Shown here: piece by piece, positions 11,152 through 22,799 of the stretch
How the letters are laid out: every line of letters begins with the position of its first letter
Position numbering within the stretch: position 1 is the first letter of the stretch
NCBI GenBank assembly: GCA_014529385.2
Contig: CM043944.1
Span: 46,237,768 to 46,299,267 of the forward strand
Source of the DNA: Adiantum capillus-veneris
Lineage: Eukaryota > Streptophyta > Polypodiopsida > Polypodiales > Pteridaceae
DNA length: 61,500 nt
Direction of reading: 5' to 3'
The notes under the pieces: generated by a model
Told to the model about the DNA's origin: nothing
Database searches by the model: none
The model's input: only the letters and a program-made list of their open reading frames with translations
Translations under genes and position numbers: made by a program

Positions 11152-12354
11152 TGTTACGTGACACATCCAACCCTATGTGTTCGTGGACAAGCTACTTAAT
11201 GACATGGGTTCTGGCACTTTTGTGAGTCTGTTCATAGATCGTGCATGTCCAGACACTTAGATTAGATGCATATCCTCTGGTTGCACACAGCATGACCATC
11301 AGATTCGAGCAGATCCCATCAGGAGCATTTGTACAGTGCATAGACCTATTTTCCCTATTTTGATATTTTTCACTTATTATTTTTAAGTGACTTTTGTTGG
11401 AAAGTAGGTTGGGCAATTTTGCTAAATTGTATAAATAGAAACCTAGCGCTAGCACTTTTTGGCAGAAGAGGGAGCAGGAGCACCTTGCTCAACAGGCAAC
11501 TTCACAACAAGACCGACCCCCACGTCAACTGTGGCGTTTTTTCTCACCAGAAGGCCTAGCATTTTTGCACCAGATCAGCCTTGGCGTTTTTGCATTGCAG
11601 AGCAGCTTCAGCATTAGCAGACACAGCAGAACCACTTCACGACAGCAGATCAGCCCTAGTGTTAGTAGATTTCCCCGAGCAGCAAAATTCAGCCCTAGCG
11701 TTTTGGAGCAGCAAGACATCCAGCGCTTTGCAGTTCCATCGCGACAAGATCCACAATAGACTCAGCATTTTCAGTTTTCAGCATTCAGACTCCGCAGTAG
11801 AACCCACGAACCTCGCATATGTCACCTTCCTGTAGCAGATTCTCGCCGCACAGTCAGATCCAGCGTAGTTTGCAAATTCAGCCTGGAAAACGCAGATTTG
11901 AGCATCTGCGTTTTCAAGGCGTCGTCGTCGCATGATCGTCATCGACATCGTCATCAACATAGAGTCAGAATTTAGTAGATAAAGATTTGCAGATTTCACC
12001 CCTTAGTGTTTTCAGATTTCAGCCAGTCTCGTCGTCGTCCTCATCGTCGTCGACATCGTCGGCAAGTCCAAGCATTGTAGAGATTTGTGCAATCAATAGT
12101 AGACCGCTCTCGCCATAGAGAGTGTCGCCTTCGGAGGAGGGTTTGACAACTTTTCTGGTGTCGTGTTCTTCTCTCCCTACCTCTCAGTCTCAGTATCTTC
12201 ATTCACAGTGTTCATCCACTTTGTTTGTGTCCATTGCACTCTCTCACTAAAGGAACGGAAGGCTCTCTCTTCCGTAAGTAAAAGGAACCCTTGAGCACAG
12301 TTCGGAGCACTCATCTTGAGCAAAGTTCAACATTCACTTCCGTTGCACCTTACA
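11152..12354 (+). repeat. Complete LTR shared by elements A and B
   Basis: The LTR starts TGTTACGTGACAC after a polypurine tract and ends CACCTTACA. It has a TATA box at 11430-11437 (TATAAATA) preceded by GGGCAATTTTGCTA. It closes element A and, because a primer-binding site (TGGTATCGGAGC, 12356-12367) and a leader follow, also serves as the 5' LTR of element B. This LTR-interior-LTR-interior arrangement points to recombination between LTRs or to a tandem element. R/U5 contains a run of imperfect repeats built on CAGCCCTAGCGTTTTGGAGC. Confidence 0.85.
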
Positions 12355-12649
12355 TTGGTATCGGAGCTTTGACAGTGTTTTGTATCACTCAAGGAAAGAA
12401 CCAACCTCTTGGGCGTGTCGATTCTTAATCGTGATTTTGAAGAGTGACACGAAACCCAAGAAAGAAGGGCTTGTCCAGCCTCCCCTTGTGCCTCTTTTCA
12501 CTCATTGAGAGTGGACCGTGCACTTAGTGGCCGGCCAATTGACGTGACGTGGGAAAAAGCAACCTTGGTGTGAGCGCAAGGCCGCCAAGGGGTGCGTCCG
12601 CGTAAAAGAGCAGAACTTGGGTGAAGAGAAGATCCTTCTCTAACACATA

Positions 12650-13278
12650 TTGCAAGCGAAAGAAGAACCTCAAGACCCTCAAGAACCACAAGAACTCAAG
12701 ACCCCCAAAAACCCAAGAACCCAAGATCCACAAGAACCCAAGTTCCTCGTGAATAAACCAACACTCGCCGGAAAGCAAGACAAGGAATATAAGAAGAATC
12801 GACACAAAATTCCGGCGGACAAAGATTCCAAAGTCATCACCAAGAAGCGGTCCCGACACCACAAAAAGAAGAAGTACACGCTCGAAGCTGGAGATAAGGA
12901 TGTTAAGTTCGAATGTTATAATGGAAAGAGGATCGATACGAAGGCTCTTGCTTTTATTCGACAATTCGAAGTGGCATTCACCGAAGGTATTTTATCAGAA
13001 CGCTCAGAACTTCGCCATGTTAGCATGTATTTGAAAGAAACAGCTAGCAATTGGTGGCTTACCACAATTCTAGAGAAATGCAAACGCAAAGAGTAGGAGG
13101 AGTTTAAAAAGGAGTTATATGCTCAGTTCCTTCCCCCGACTTTTCCGATGATGTGAAGAAAGAATGGGATAGGCTCTCTTAAAGAGAGCATGAAGCTGTG
13201 TCCGACTACGTCAACAAATTTTGGGCAGTCCTCCTTAGAGTTACTCCCTTTATGAAAATTTCTGATGCAGAGAAGATG
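12650..13278 (+). pseudogene. Element B gag, N-terminal part
   Basis: A Pro/Gln/Lys-rich N-terminus leads into a basic stretch (KKRSRHHKKKKYT) and the gag core VKFECYNGKRIDTKALAFIR, followed by LRHVSMYLKETASNWW. The frame ends at a TAG (13094-13096) where the related gag of element C has Trp. Gag sequence continues to 13278, where G1 is inserted, and resumes at 17905. Structural protein of the virus-like particle in an intact element; broken here. Confidence 0.8.
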
Positions 13279-13830
13279 TGTAACAAACTTGGACACTCCA
13301 AGTCAAGATTCTTCCGCAACATCGTAGAGATTCACTTCAAAACAATTCACAGTTCACAATTGATTTGACATGGCCCAGCAGAGTTCTGTGCCTAGAGATA
13401 TTGGCCCCAAAGACTGGCGCCCCTCTCGGTATTTCTTTTTGTATTAAATCTGTGTTGAAAGTACAAGGGAGTGGGAGGGTCTCACTCTCAGACTCTGCGT
13501 CTAGAGCTCTGAAGAGCGGGAGCCCTGCCCACGCTTATGAAGGTTTACAAGGGATGCTAAAAGCCCCAAAAGATGAAAATCAAAAGCTCTTAAGCCTTTT
13601 AAAAAATAAAGCAATTACTCAAAAGCTCTCTCTCTCAAGCATTGCGTAGGAGTTTGCATAGCCAAAAGCTGAATTTCCGTACAACTTTTTGCCACGTCAG
13701 CAGTCCGTAAAATCCGTCGTGAAATGCGCCGCAATTGCGGGGGTCCATACGTTGCTGCCACGTCATCACTGCCATGCATTTTTCGGGACTGCTTGCGAGA
13801 GAGAGGGTGTGTGTGCGTATCTGCTGGCAT
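13279..13830 (-). repeat. G1 3' LTR, inner end missing
   Basis: It matches 17339-17881 from TGTAACAAACTTGGAC to the GAGAGAGGGTGTGTGTG block but lacks the last ~20 bp (TTGCCACGTC...TGTGACA) present in the other copy. Sequence from about 13831 is RNase H/integrase-junction coding sequence, so the deletion breakpoint lies here. Confidence 0.85.
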
Positions 13831-15640
13831 ACCGATCGACCATTATGTATCGCGGAAATAGCCATAACCAACGGTATCCGGGACAAAGCATCTGCCACCA
13901 AGTTATCCTGTCCCTGCATACGGACAAGCAGGAAGTGAAACTGTGACAAGATGTTCGCCCATCGCATCTGCTTTTACGACAGCTGCTTCTGTGACAAGAA
14001 GTAGCGTAAACTATGATGATCTATGAAGACCGTAAAATCTGCTGCGAGTAGGTAATGTCGCGATTGAGTAAGAGCATGGATAACCGCCAAAAGCTCTTTC
14101 TCATATATCTGTGCTGTCAATTTCGGCCTTGAGAACAATCGACTCTCGTAAGGAATGACATGGCCTTCTTGCATTAAGACCACACCCAGACTACGACCAC
14201 AAGCATCACAATATACTTCAAATGACTTCTGTAAATCCGGCAAAGTCAAAACTGGTCCTGTAGTCAATTGCTCTTTCAATGTCCGAAAGGCAGTCACCTC
14301 TGTGGCTCCCCACGAGAAAGGGACTCCTTCCTATATCAATATATGCAAAGGGGAAGCAACCTTTGCAAACTTTCTAATGAACAGCCGGTAGTACGAACAT
14401 AAGACCAAGAAGCATCTAACTTCATGGACATTTTTCAAATTCACGTAGTCTCTATCTAGGCCGGGTCCATCTGCACTCCTGCTGTTGAGTCAATGTGTCC
14501 CAAAAATTGTATCTCGGTAGGAAAAATTCACTTTTCTTTGCATAAACGACCGACTTATGATTTCGTAATGCTTGAAAGACTTGTAGCAGATGTTCTCTAT
14601 GTTCTGCCTCATCCTTGGAGAAAACAATGATGTCGTCAAAGAAAGTGCCAACAAATAGTTTGTACTCTCAAAAATCTAGTCCATTATTCGGTTAAATGTC
14701 GCTGGAGCATTGGTTAGGCCAAAAGGCATCATCAGAAACTGAAAACTGAAGGTTGTCCGAAAAGCTGTCTTGTAGACATCTCTCGGCGTGATTCGGATCT
14801 GATGATATCCGCTCTTCCAATTGATCCTGCTGAAACAAGAGGATCCTTGTAATCGGTCTAGAATATCGTCGATCCTAGGAATTGGAAATCTGTACTTGAT
14901 GGTGATTTTGTTGAGAGCTCTATTGTCAATGCACATTCTCCAAGATCCGTCTTTCTTCAAAACCAACAACACCGGAGAGTAGTAAGGTGAAGTACTCGAC
15001 TGGATAAGTCCCTTTACCAAGAGGTCTTTCACTTGGTTCATAATTTCTTCATTCTGAGCTCGACTCACACGGTAAGGTGGCTGGTTCGGTGGTGTGCTTC
15101 TAGGTATCAAATCAATGGTATGATCCTCAGGACGAGCTGGTGGCAACTAGTCTGGCAGGCCCTTAGAAAACCAATCGGCATGAGTGTGGAGAAAATCTTG
15201 GTGTTCTTTTGCTAGATCAGACATATTTGTTCTATGACTATCATTCAACTCTTTCAAAAAAAGATTGAGTAAACAAACAGACTGGATTTCATTAATTTCG
15301 AAACGACCGAAGCCGATACAATAGGGATAGACTCGCCCTTAAGTTTCACATCAAGTACAATGGTTCGGCCCTTTTCTGTAGTCAAAGTCGCTTTTCTCGC
15401 CCGATAGTCGACCACGGCGTTGTTCTTATGGTACCACGGAATTCCCAGGAGGACATCACAATCTTCCAAGGGCATTATGTAGAAGTCCTCGTGCCCCAAA
15501 TACCCTTGACAATGCAACCGAAGTTTGCCAATGACAGGTGTAATGGCTACGTCCCTGCTGGGTGCCTCTAGCAGCGCCTCTGCTTGTGGTCCCATCCGAT
15601 CGGGTGTAATCTCGAACCGTGCCGCCAATTCAGGTGAAAT
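13831..15640 (-). pseudogene. G1 protease, reverse transcriptase and RNase H
   Basis: Read on the minus strand, an aspartic-protease C-terminus (15254-15628, CDVLLGIPWYHKNN) is followed by RT at 14600-15146. RT blocks include [34 protein letters not shown] and MPFGLTNAPATFN. The catalytic FFDD block lies near 14640 in another frame. RNase H at 13974-14297 has FEVYCDACGRSLGVVLMQ and ends at DNLVADALSRIPLVMAISAI near 13860. Several frames are used, so frameshifts separate the domains. Integrase does not follow. Confidence 0.85.
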
Positions 15641-17338
15641 GAAGCTCCTCCATCAAAGAAAATCAAGGCGTCTTGATCTTTCACTTTGCCCCAAGCTCGA
15701 CAAAGTTCTGTACTCTCATGAATCGTGCTTGGGTCCGTACCCATGCAATTTGGAACCAGTTTTGCTTTCACCTTGCCTTTCCGTCCACGTTCCTCAGCTG
15801 CTTTTGAACTCTTTGGCGTTTCTTCACCTTGTTCTTTCTGTGCCTTTTTAGGGCACTTCGTGCAGATGTGTCCTTGTTTCCCGCATCCAAAACACTTCCC
15901 CTCTTTGATGTAGTTGGCTCTCTCCCGAGGAGTGAGATGGGGTTATTGCACGCTTATCTTTCTGATCATGGGGGCTCTTCTTCTTTCTACTTTCATTTTT
16001 AGAAGTCTGTGCTTTTTTCCGTGTCATGATCTCATCTGCGGGGTAAGTCAAACTGCCTGAGTGAGTTACAAAGCCCCGTTTAGCATGACTCCTCAGTTCC
16101 TGGATAGAATCTGTCTTTTGCTCCAAGCAGTGATTTCGGATCTCCGAGCTTCTTAAATGAAGAAGCGGGCAGAAAAGATCTCTAAAATCTCTGGCAATAT
16201 GCGTCCAAGATATCTTTCTTGGTCATTCGAAGATGGTTCCAAGCAGTTCGTATGTTGCGTTCGTACTCTTGAGTCAACCAAGAAGAAATAAAAAGCCTTT
16301 CAAGTTTCAACCATTCAACTGGCGCTTTCTTGTTCAATAGAAGAGTGGACCACCATGTTCGAGCATTTCCCTTGAAGTAAGAGGTAGCCCTCCGAATCTT
16401 GGAGTGCTTTGACTAATGTCTTCCAGAGAAAGCCATCTCTAATTGCTGTATGAAGGCCAAAGCCCTCGAAGCATCTTAGAATCCAGAAAAAGTGTCAAAT
16501 TTGATCGACTGTCCACCTTCCTTGAATTCTCGAACTTTCTTGCTTTTATCCTCTAGAAAGTCATATTGGTTAGAAATTCTTCTTCTTTGCATAAAATCTG
16601 TGATCATTGGAGTCCGAACTATCTGAAGACGAGTCCTCTGTAGAACTGTAAGAAGCTGGGCGAAACTTAGGCTTCTTTGCCTTGTTCTTGCCCTTTCCGA
16701 AGCTTTGCTTTTTGCTTCGCTTTTTCCCTTTCCTATCTTCTTCGCTCGAGTTAGAAGAACTAGAAGAACTGCCAGAAGAAGAAGAATTGGATACTCCTTC
16801 AAATTTGACATGCTTTTTCTACTTTCTTTCCGAAGCAAAAGCAGATTGACGACCCAAATAACTCGGGAAGTCAGTTCCTTTCTTCTGCTTTTAGCCGTGC
16901 TTTTTGGCTTTGTTGGTTGCGTCAAAAAGCTGGGTAATCCGTGTATCAACTACCTCTTCTAATTCTTGCTCTGTAAACATCCTCGGAGTAGGAGGTTTCT
17001 TGAGTGCCGGTTTGAGGGGTGGTTCTGTGGCCTTCCGCCACTGAGAGTGCACTTCGTCGAAGGATGTCTGCGTCAAAATTTTTGCAAATTTGGGATCCTT
17101 TGCAATGTTGATCATCATCTTTGTCGCATCGTCAACCAATTGTCGACGCTTCATCTCTTCAATCTCCGCCTGAGTAGGCCAAGGCGGGCCACACTCCTCG
17201 TGAGAATCTTTTTCGTGACCTCTTCCCTCATCCCTAGATGGAGAGGAAGTCGACTGATCTCTGTTTGAATCCATAAGTGTCGGGAAAAAAGGATCGGATT
17301 TTCCGGTAGCAGAGACATCGACTGCGCTCTGATACCAT
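15641..17338 (-). pseudogene. G1 gag and zinc knuckle
   Basis: The N-terminus is at 16891-17274 (a Ser/Asp/Glu-rich head, then PTPRMFTEQELEEVVDTR). A closely similar block occurs in G2 near 49040 (LVPRMFTEDELEDIVEKR), so G1 and G2 have related gags. A His/Ala-rich segment (HAKRGFVTHSGSLTYPADEI) is near 16040-16100 and a CCHC knuckle near 15860-15910. The middle part is frameshifted. The primer site for initiator-Met tRNA lies at 17326-17337 in reverse complement. Confidence 0.75.
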
Positions 17339-17904
17339 TGTAAGAAACTTGGACACTCCAGGTCAAGATTCTACGGCAACACCGTAGAGATTCACTTCAA
17401 AACAGTTCAGAGTTCACAATTGATTCGACATGGCCCGACGGAGTTCCGTGCCTAGAGATATTGGCTCCAAAGATTGGCGCCCCTTTCAGTGTTTTTTTTG
17501 TATTAAATCTGTGCTCAAAGTACAAGGGAGTGGGAGGGTCTCACTCTTAGACTCTGTGTCCAGATGCTCTAAAGAGTGGGAGCCCTGCCCACGCTTATAA
17601 GGTTTACAAGGGATGCTAAAAGCAAAGCCCCAAAAGCTGAAAATCAAAAGCTCTCAAGTTTTTTTAAAAATATAGCAATTACTCAAAAGCTCTCTCTCAA
17701 GCATTGCGTAGGAGTTTGCGTAGCCCAAAGCTGAATTTCCGTACAGCTTTTTGCCATGTCAGCAGTTCGTAAAATCTGTCGTGAAATGCGCGGGGGTCTG
17801 TACGCTCTTGCCACGTCAGCATTGCCACGCGTTTTTCGAGACTGCTTGCCAGAGAGAGGGTGTGTATGTGTGTTTGCTGGTTGCCACGTCATTGATTTGT
17901 GACA
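17339..17904 (-). repeat. G1 5' LTR
   Basis: A complete 566-bp LTR with TGTAAGAAACTTGG at the left and TTTGTGACA at the right. It adjoins the primer-binding site on the inside and the AGATG target duplication on the outside. Confidence 0.9.
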
Positions 17905-18357
17905 AGATGTGCAAGTTTGAAGTGGGACTTCAACCAGGACTTCATAAAAGTTTGGAACTCTATCCTCGAAACACTCTTCAAATTATGATGCAGTACGCCC
18001 TAATAGCTGGTAACTTGCATTTGAAAGGAACTCCTTTTAAAAAGGAGTTTAGTACCTTGCATGGATTACAAAAGGCTCTCGGGCGAAAACTACTCGAAAG
18101 TGGCCTTCATATCAGCCAAAGGCCCATAAAAGAAGCCAGAGGGGGGGAAGAAAAATAAATTCCTCACTCCCTCTTAGTGGAAGGCGTACATGGAAGAGCG
18201 CAAATGTTTCTTTTGTGGCGAGAAAGGCCACAAGAAACCATATTAACCACAACTTAAGAATGATTCACCTCCCCCTGCACCAAATTCAGTACCTGACGCC
18301 CAAGCCAACACTAGGAAGGAGAAGGGAAAAAGGCAACTACTGAAAGGGTGGGGCAGT
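17905..18357 (+). pseudogene. Element B gag, C-terminal part and knuckle
   Basis: The gag of B resumes after G1 with CKFEVGLQPGLHKSLELYPR, matching element C (KFEAGLHKALQKAMKLYPRG near 30415). A CCHC knuckle at about 18195-18245 reads CFFCGEKGHKKPY followed by a stop, so the last Cys is lost. A frame runs to 18158. Confidence 0.75.
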
Positions 18358-21240
18358 TTGAATCTATTTGATCCAGGCTCCATCGACAATTTCATCTCTT
18401 TGGATATGTCAGAATCACTTGGTCTCACTCCTGAGAGATTGGGAACTCCAAGTTTCGGGTCAGCCTTTGAAGGCTTGACTACAAACTCCACTCCTATCCA
18501 AGGTCAGCTAAATGTGAAGATCGGAAAGTACTCTGATCGAGAGTCTTTCCTAGTTGCCCCTATACAAGGATGTGATGTCATCTTTGGTATGCCCTGGCAT
18601 TACAAAATCCATCCCATTCCAGAGTATGTAAGCAAGAAACTATCCTTTTCCTTTAAAGGGCAGCAATATGATGTAGATGCAAGTGCTAGTGATTGGCCAC
18701 TTCTCCTTACTGTTCATCAGTTTTGCTTGTGCAAAAGAAAGACGACATTTTGCATGTGCATCGATTATCATTCTCTAAATAAGATTACGATTAAGAATAG
18801 ATTCTCGATTCCTCGAACTGATGATATCTTAGATAAATTACAAGGGGCATGAATTTTCAGCCGCATAGATCTTAAGAGCGGCTACCACCAGGTTCGTATT
18901 GCTATTGAAGACATACATAATACTGTCTTTCGTACAACCTTCGGATTGTACGAGTTTTTAGTAATGCCTTTGTTAAGGTTCTACACGTTTCAACAGAATC
19001 GACCTAAAAAGTGGCTATCATCAGATCATGTGTGGCGACGTATACAAGACTGCGTTCAGGACGTCCTTTGGATTGTACGAGTATTTGCTGATGCCTTTTG
19101 GTCGCACAAATGCTCTTGCAACGTTCAATAGGATGATGGGCATGATTTTTAGAGAGTGCAGATAATTTGTGGGCATCTTTTTTGACGACATCATCGTGTT
19201 TTGCAAGAGTGAAGCAGTTCATAGACACTCTCCTACAAGATTTTGAGGCGCTACGACGACTTAGATTCAAAAAAAAAGGAGTGCGTTTTTCCTGCTAGAA
19301 ATACACTTTTTGGGGCACATCGTCTCAGTAGAGGGTGTATAGATGGACACGGCGAAGATAGAAACCATACGAAATTGGCCAAACTTAAAAGAATGTACAC
19401 GAAGTTCAAAGCTTCTTGGGGTTATGCTCTTACTACAGGATATTCATACAATTCTCCATTACATACCCTGACTCAAAAAGGGGTTGCATTTGCTTGGAGA
19501 CCCTTTGAAATTGCATCCTTTAAGACACTCAAGGAAAAGTTGATGACTGGTCACGCTTTGATTTTACTACATTTGGAGAAACATTTTGAGGTTTATTGGG
19601 ATGCTGGTGGTAGAAGTCTAGGGGCGGTCTTAATGCAGGAGCGCCATGTCATAGCCTATGAGAGTAGAATGTTCTCAAGGCTACAGAGGGTTGCATAGAT
19701 CTACTAGGAGCTCTTAGCTGTGATATACGCTCTGACTCAATGGAGATATTTCCTACTCAGAGCAATTCGTTGTGTTTACATATCATCAGAGTTTGAGATA
19801 CTTCTTGTTGCAAAAATAGCTTTCAGGTAAGCAAAGGAGATGCGTGAACATTTTGTCGCAGTCTCGACTCCCACTTTGAGATTGTTCATGTGACAAGAAA
19901 GAAGAATTTGGTGATTGACGCGTTGTCTTGAAAGCCACGAAACATCTTTGACCGGTTACAAGGTGGGGAGACAGTTTCAAGTTATACTATTAAGGAAGGT
20001 TATTTGATGAGAAAGACTACGTTTTGTGTCACTAAAAATTTGAGGGTAAAGGTGTTGGCGGAGTGTCTAATCTGCCTCTTGTTGGGCATAGAGACATTGA
20101 GATTACCTTGAAAGGGATGTGGATGAGTTGGTACACACTTGTAAGTTGGACACACATACAACACCATGATTCCTAGAGCCTTTATCTATTCCTCATTGAC
20201 CTAGGGAGATTGTAGCAATGGACTTTATCTTTGATCTTTCGAGGACGCAGAGTAGGCATGATGGCATTTGGACAATGATCCATTCACTTAGCAAGCAGAC
20301 TCACTTCATCCCCGTAAAGAAGACTGTGAAGTTGTTTGTCTCACAAATTGTGTGATTCCATAGCATGCTTGAAAATATAATGTCAAATAGAGATTCACGA
20401 TTTACGAGCTTGTTTTGGAGGGCAATTTAGGAGAATATAGACATTTGGCTTAAATTCTTGTTCTCGTTTCATCCGCAGACAGATGGGGAATCAAAGATAA
20501 CTAATTTAGTGGTTTTGGACTTGTTGAAGTTATATATCTATGATCATAAGATTCAGTGGGAGAAGTTTTTACCTCTAGTGGAGTTTGCTTACAATAATTC
20601 AGTTCATACGTCTTCAGGAAAGGCATCATTTGAGATTGTCGAGGGTGCCACGAAGGTTCCACTGCACTAAGGACAAGATTTTTGGAGCAGATGAGTATAC
20701 ACAGGATCTAGTAGGTAAGGGAGGCTTTGCAAAAGTCTCAAGCATGGCATAAGAAGGCAGTACATAAGCATCGTCGTGACTTGTGGTTGAAGAAGAATGA
20801 TTGGGTGTTTTCCTGTTTGAGAAAGCACTCCTATGAAAGCGGAAGGTTAAGAAGAGGCTTTTTCCAAAGCTCAATACTATGGGCTCTTTCAGGTATAGGA
20901 GAAGATAAATGATGTATCCTTTAGACTGAAGTCATGAGATACTTGGAAGATTTGCAATGCATTTGATGTGAGTCTCCTTAGACCTTTCAAAGGTGAAGTG
21001 CCATTGGACAGGGAGCCAAATGAGCAACTAGAAGTGGAAGAGACGAAAGAGATTCTCATTCCAGAAGAGGTAGTGGCGTGCACAAGGAAAGGAAAGTGAA
21101 AGGTAAGCTGAACTGTAGATATGTGATCAAGTTCGGTAATTATCCAACACTTGGTGCCAAGTGAATGGAGGAGGACTTAGCAGATACTTCTCAGATACTA
21201 GAGCTTTACCTTGAGGCTTTTGGTTTAGCTTCGATTATTG
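18358..21240 (+). pseudogene. Element B protease, RT, RNase H, integrase and chromodomain
   Basis: Protease: LFDPGSIDNFIS at 18364 and GCDVIFGMPWHYKIHP near 18580. A deletion then fuses protease to RT ([20 protein letters not shown] near 18755). RT is partly duplicated at 18851-19104 (see findings). An FFDDII catalytic block is near 19180 and RNase H (FEVYWDAGGRSLGAVLMQ) near 19590. The integrase core (AMDFIFDLSRTQS, HPQTDGESKITNL) spans 20215-20670. Downstream, FRLKS...TWKICNAFDVSLLRPFKG (about 20920-21000) and a chromodomain-like tail (CRYVIKFGNYPTLGAK, stop, MEEDLADTSQILELY) reach 21240. In the tail a TGA replaces the Trp of the usual W-x-x-E motif. Numerous stops make it inactive. Confidence 0.8.
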
Positions 21241-22799
21241 ATGAATCAACAGGTTGAATCTGGTGCAGTGCGGATTGCACAAGAGGGGAGTCATTCCACT
21301 CATCTGTTGTAGGCTATCTCAATGGGAATAAAGTTACTCACTTCTTTTGAAATTTCAAAGGTATTGACAGGTTGATGAATGAATTTATGAATATTGGGCT
21401 CTCATGTGTGTATTGTTTGAGTACATGTCAGAAAGATGAAATGTTTGTAGCATTCTGTCTAGTTATTTGACGGGTGATGTAAATGTGATAGTAACACGAT
21501 TTAGTAAATCAAGACATCCTTGAAAAGATCACCGCGGCTTGGATGTTATTGCTGAATAAGTTATAGTGATCATGATTCTCATCTAAGATCGCGACGGGGG
21601 TTGATGGTGAATGCTTGGGATGAGTACTCAATGCGTATTGATGGTTCCTTTCACTTCATCAGAGGGTTTCTTTTTAGTTTATAAGAGAGATGCAAAGAAT
21701 CAGAGAATGATACTGTGAGTGAAGGTTTTGTGAGTGATAGAGAGAGAAGACTAACACCGGATTGCCCCTCCATGTCATAGGGTGCAGCGGAAGATGCAAT
21801 GAAGACAAGAACTGGCTCATGATTTGGTGGACACCTTGACTTCGATCTAGAACACTTGCAATGCCACATACATGAACAAGGCACACTTGTGGAGAAGAGA
21901 GATCACTGAGGTAGAAAGAGACAGGACATCTGAGAATGAGAGAGAGAGAGCGAGAAAGAAAGAAAGAGAGATCTGGGAAAGACTCTCCATACTAATAACA
22001 ATCTGCTCATACAAGTGACCAAGGGTGGTCCTGGTATATATTTGACATGCCTTACGGCTAGACCCGAGGTACACACAACTGCGACTGCTACTGACACTGC
22101 CAACTGCTCGTGCACACGAGATGACCACGGTTTCCACATGGGTTGCCCTAGCCTTTTGAGAAAGCCAGGCTCTGGGTGTATCTCCTAATCAGGAGGGGGG
22201 AGGAACATGCCTCATGGCAAGGGTGCCTTCGAGAAAGCATGGGACATCTCCACTTTGTGCCTGCATTTGGATGATCATCTCGTCTCCCTGTAGATGCCTT
22301 GAGATGAAAAATGCTTGGGGAGATCCCCCTTCTGCCCATCAACCGCATCGAAGTGCTACCCTTCTCCGTTTGAAAAACGCTAGGCTGTTCTTGAAAAATT
22401 GTGGGGTTGATTTATTCCCCTTGCCTATCGGCCATGTTAAGGTTGCCCCCTAGGGGTGCCCCGCAACCCCGAAGGCCTGTACATTGTATGCTCCCCTAGT
22501 GCCCTTGCCCTCACATATATACCCCAACTGTCCACCAGCCCCCACAACTTGGAAATGGGGAAATAGCACAAATAGGCACGTGATGCCCACAAGGGCATGG
22601 AAAAAATACCGACAAGGTTGGGGAAAATTTAAAATACCTCCAACCTACAAGAGCCTAATGGCCATGGAACCAAGCCAAAACCCAACGCTAAACATGGCTA
22701 AACACGTCACAAAGTGATGATTAGGCATGCCCGGGCGAGTGGACAAGAGGAACTAAACGTCAACTGCAGGCAGAGCGGAGTACAAACGTCAACTGCAGG
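21241..22799. other. Unassigned repeat-like sequence
   Basis: No coding domain is recognised. The first part (to about 21600) is similar in layout to 50000-50500 of G2 and is probably the 3' untranslated part of element B. From 21650 there is a GA-rich patch (21930-21990) and a T/C-rich block at 22140-22700 that could be LTR material. A 16-bp direct repeat (AAACGTCAACTGCAGG) occurs at about 22756 and 22784. No LTR pair or target duplication was found. Confidence 0.35.

Larger units (their letters stand above)
13279..17904 (-). mobile_element. G1: inverted Ty3/gypsy element nested in B
   Basis: The element has TGT...ACA ends and a 5-bp target duplication AGATG (13274-13278 and 17905-17909). 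Removing it rejoins the gag of B. It runs on the minus strand: 5' LTR at 17339-17904, primer site as reverse complement at 17326-17337, gag, knuckle, protease, RT, RNase H, then directly the 3' LTR at 13279-13830. Integrase and any chromodomain are missing, together with the inner ~20 bp of the 3' LTR, consistent with one deletion. Confidence 0.92.
12355..21600 (+). mobile_element. Element B: degenerate Ty3/gypsy chromovirus, split by G1
   Basis: In order: primer-binding site, leader, gag (12650-13278 and 17905-18170), zinc knuckle, protease, RT, RNase H, integrase and a chromodomain-like tail. This pol order (RT-RNase H-integrase) is Ty3/gypsy, and the tail identifies the chromovirus branch. 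The interior is interrupted at 13279-17904 by the inverted element G1. Many stops and frameshifts make it inactive. No 3' LTR matching 11152-12354 was found, so the right end near 21600 is only approximate. Confidence 0.75.

Noticed and set aside
14600-14700. FFDD instead of YxDD at the RT catalytic site in G1, also in B and C
   Set aside because: Phe at the first positions is common in plant chromovirus RTs and both Asp residues are kept, so it is normal variation.
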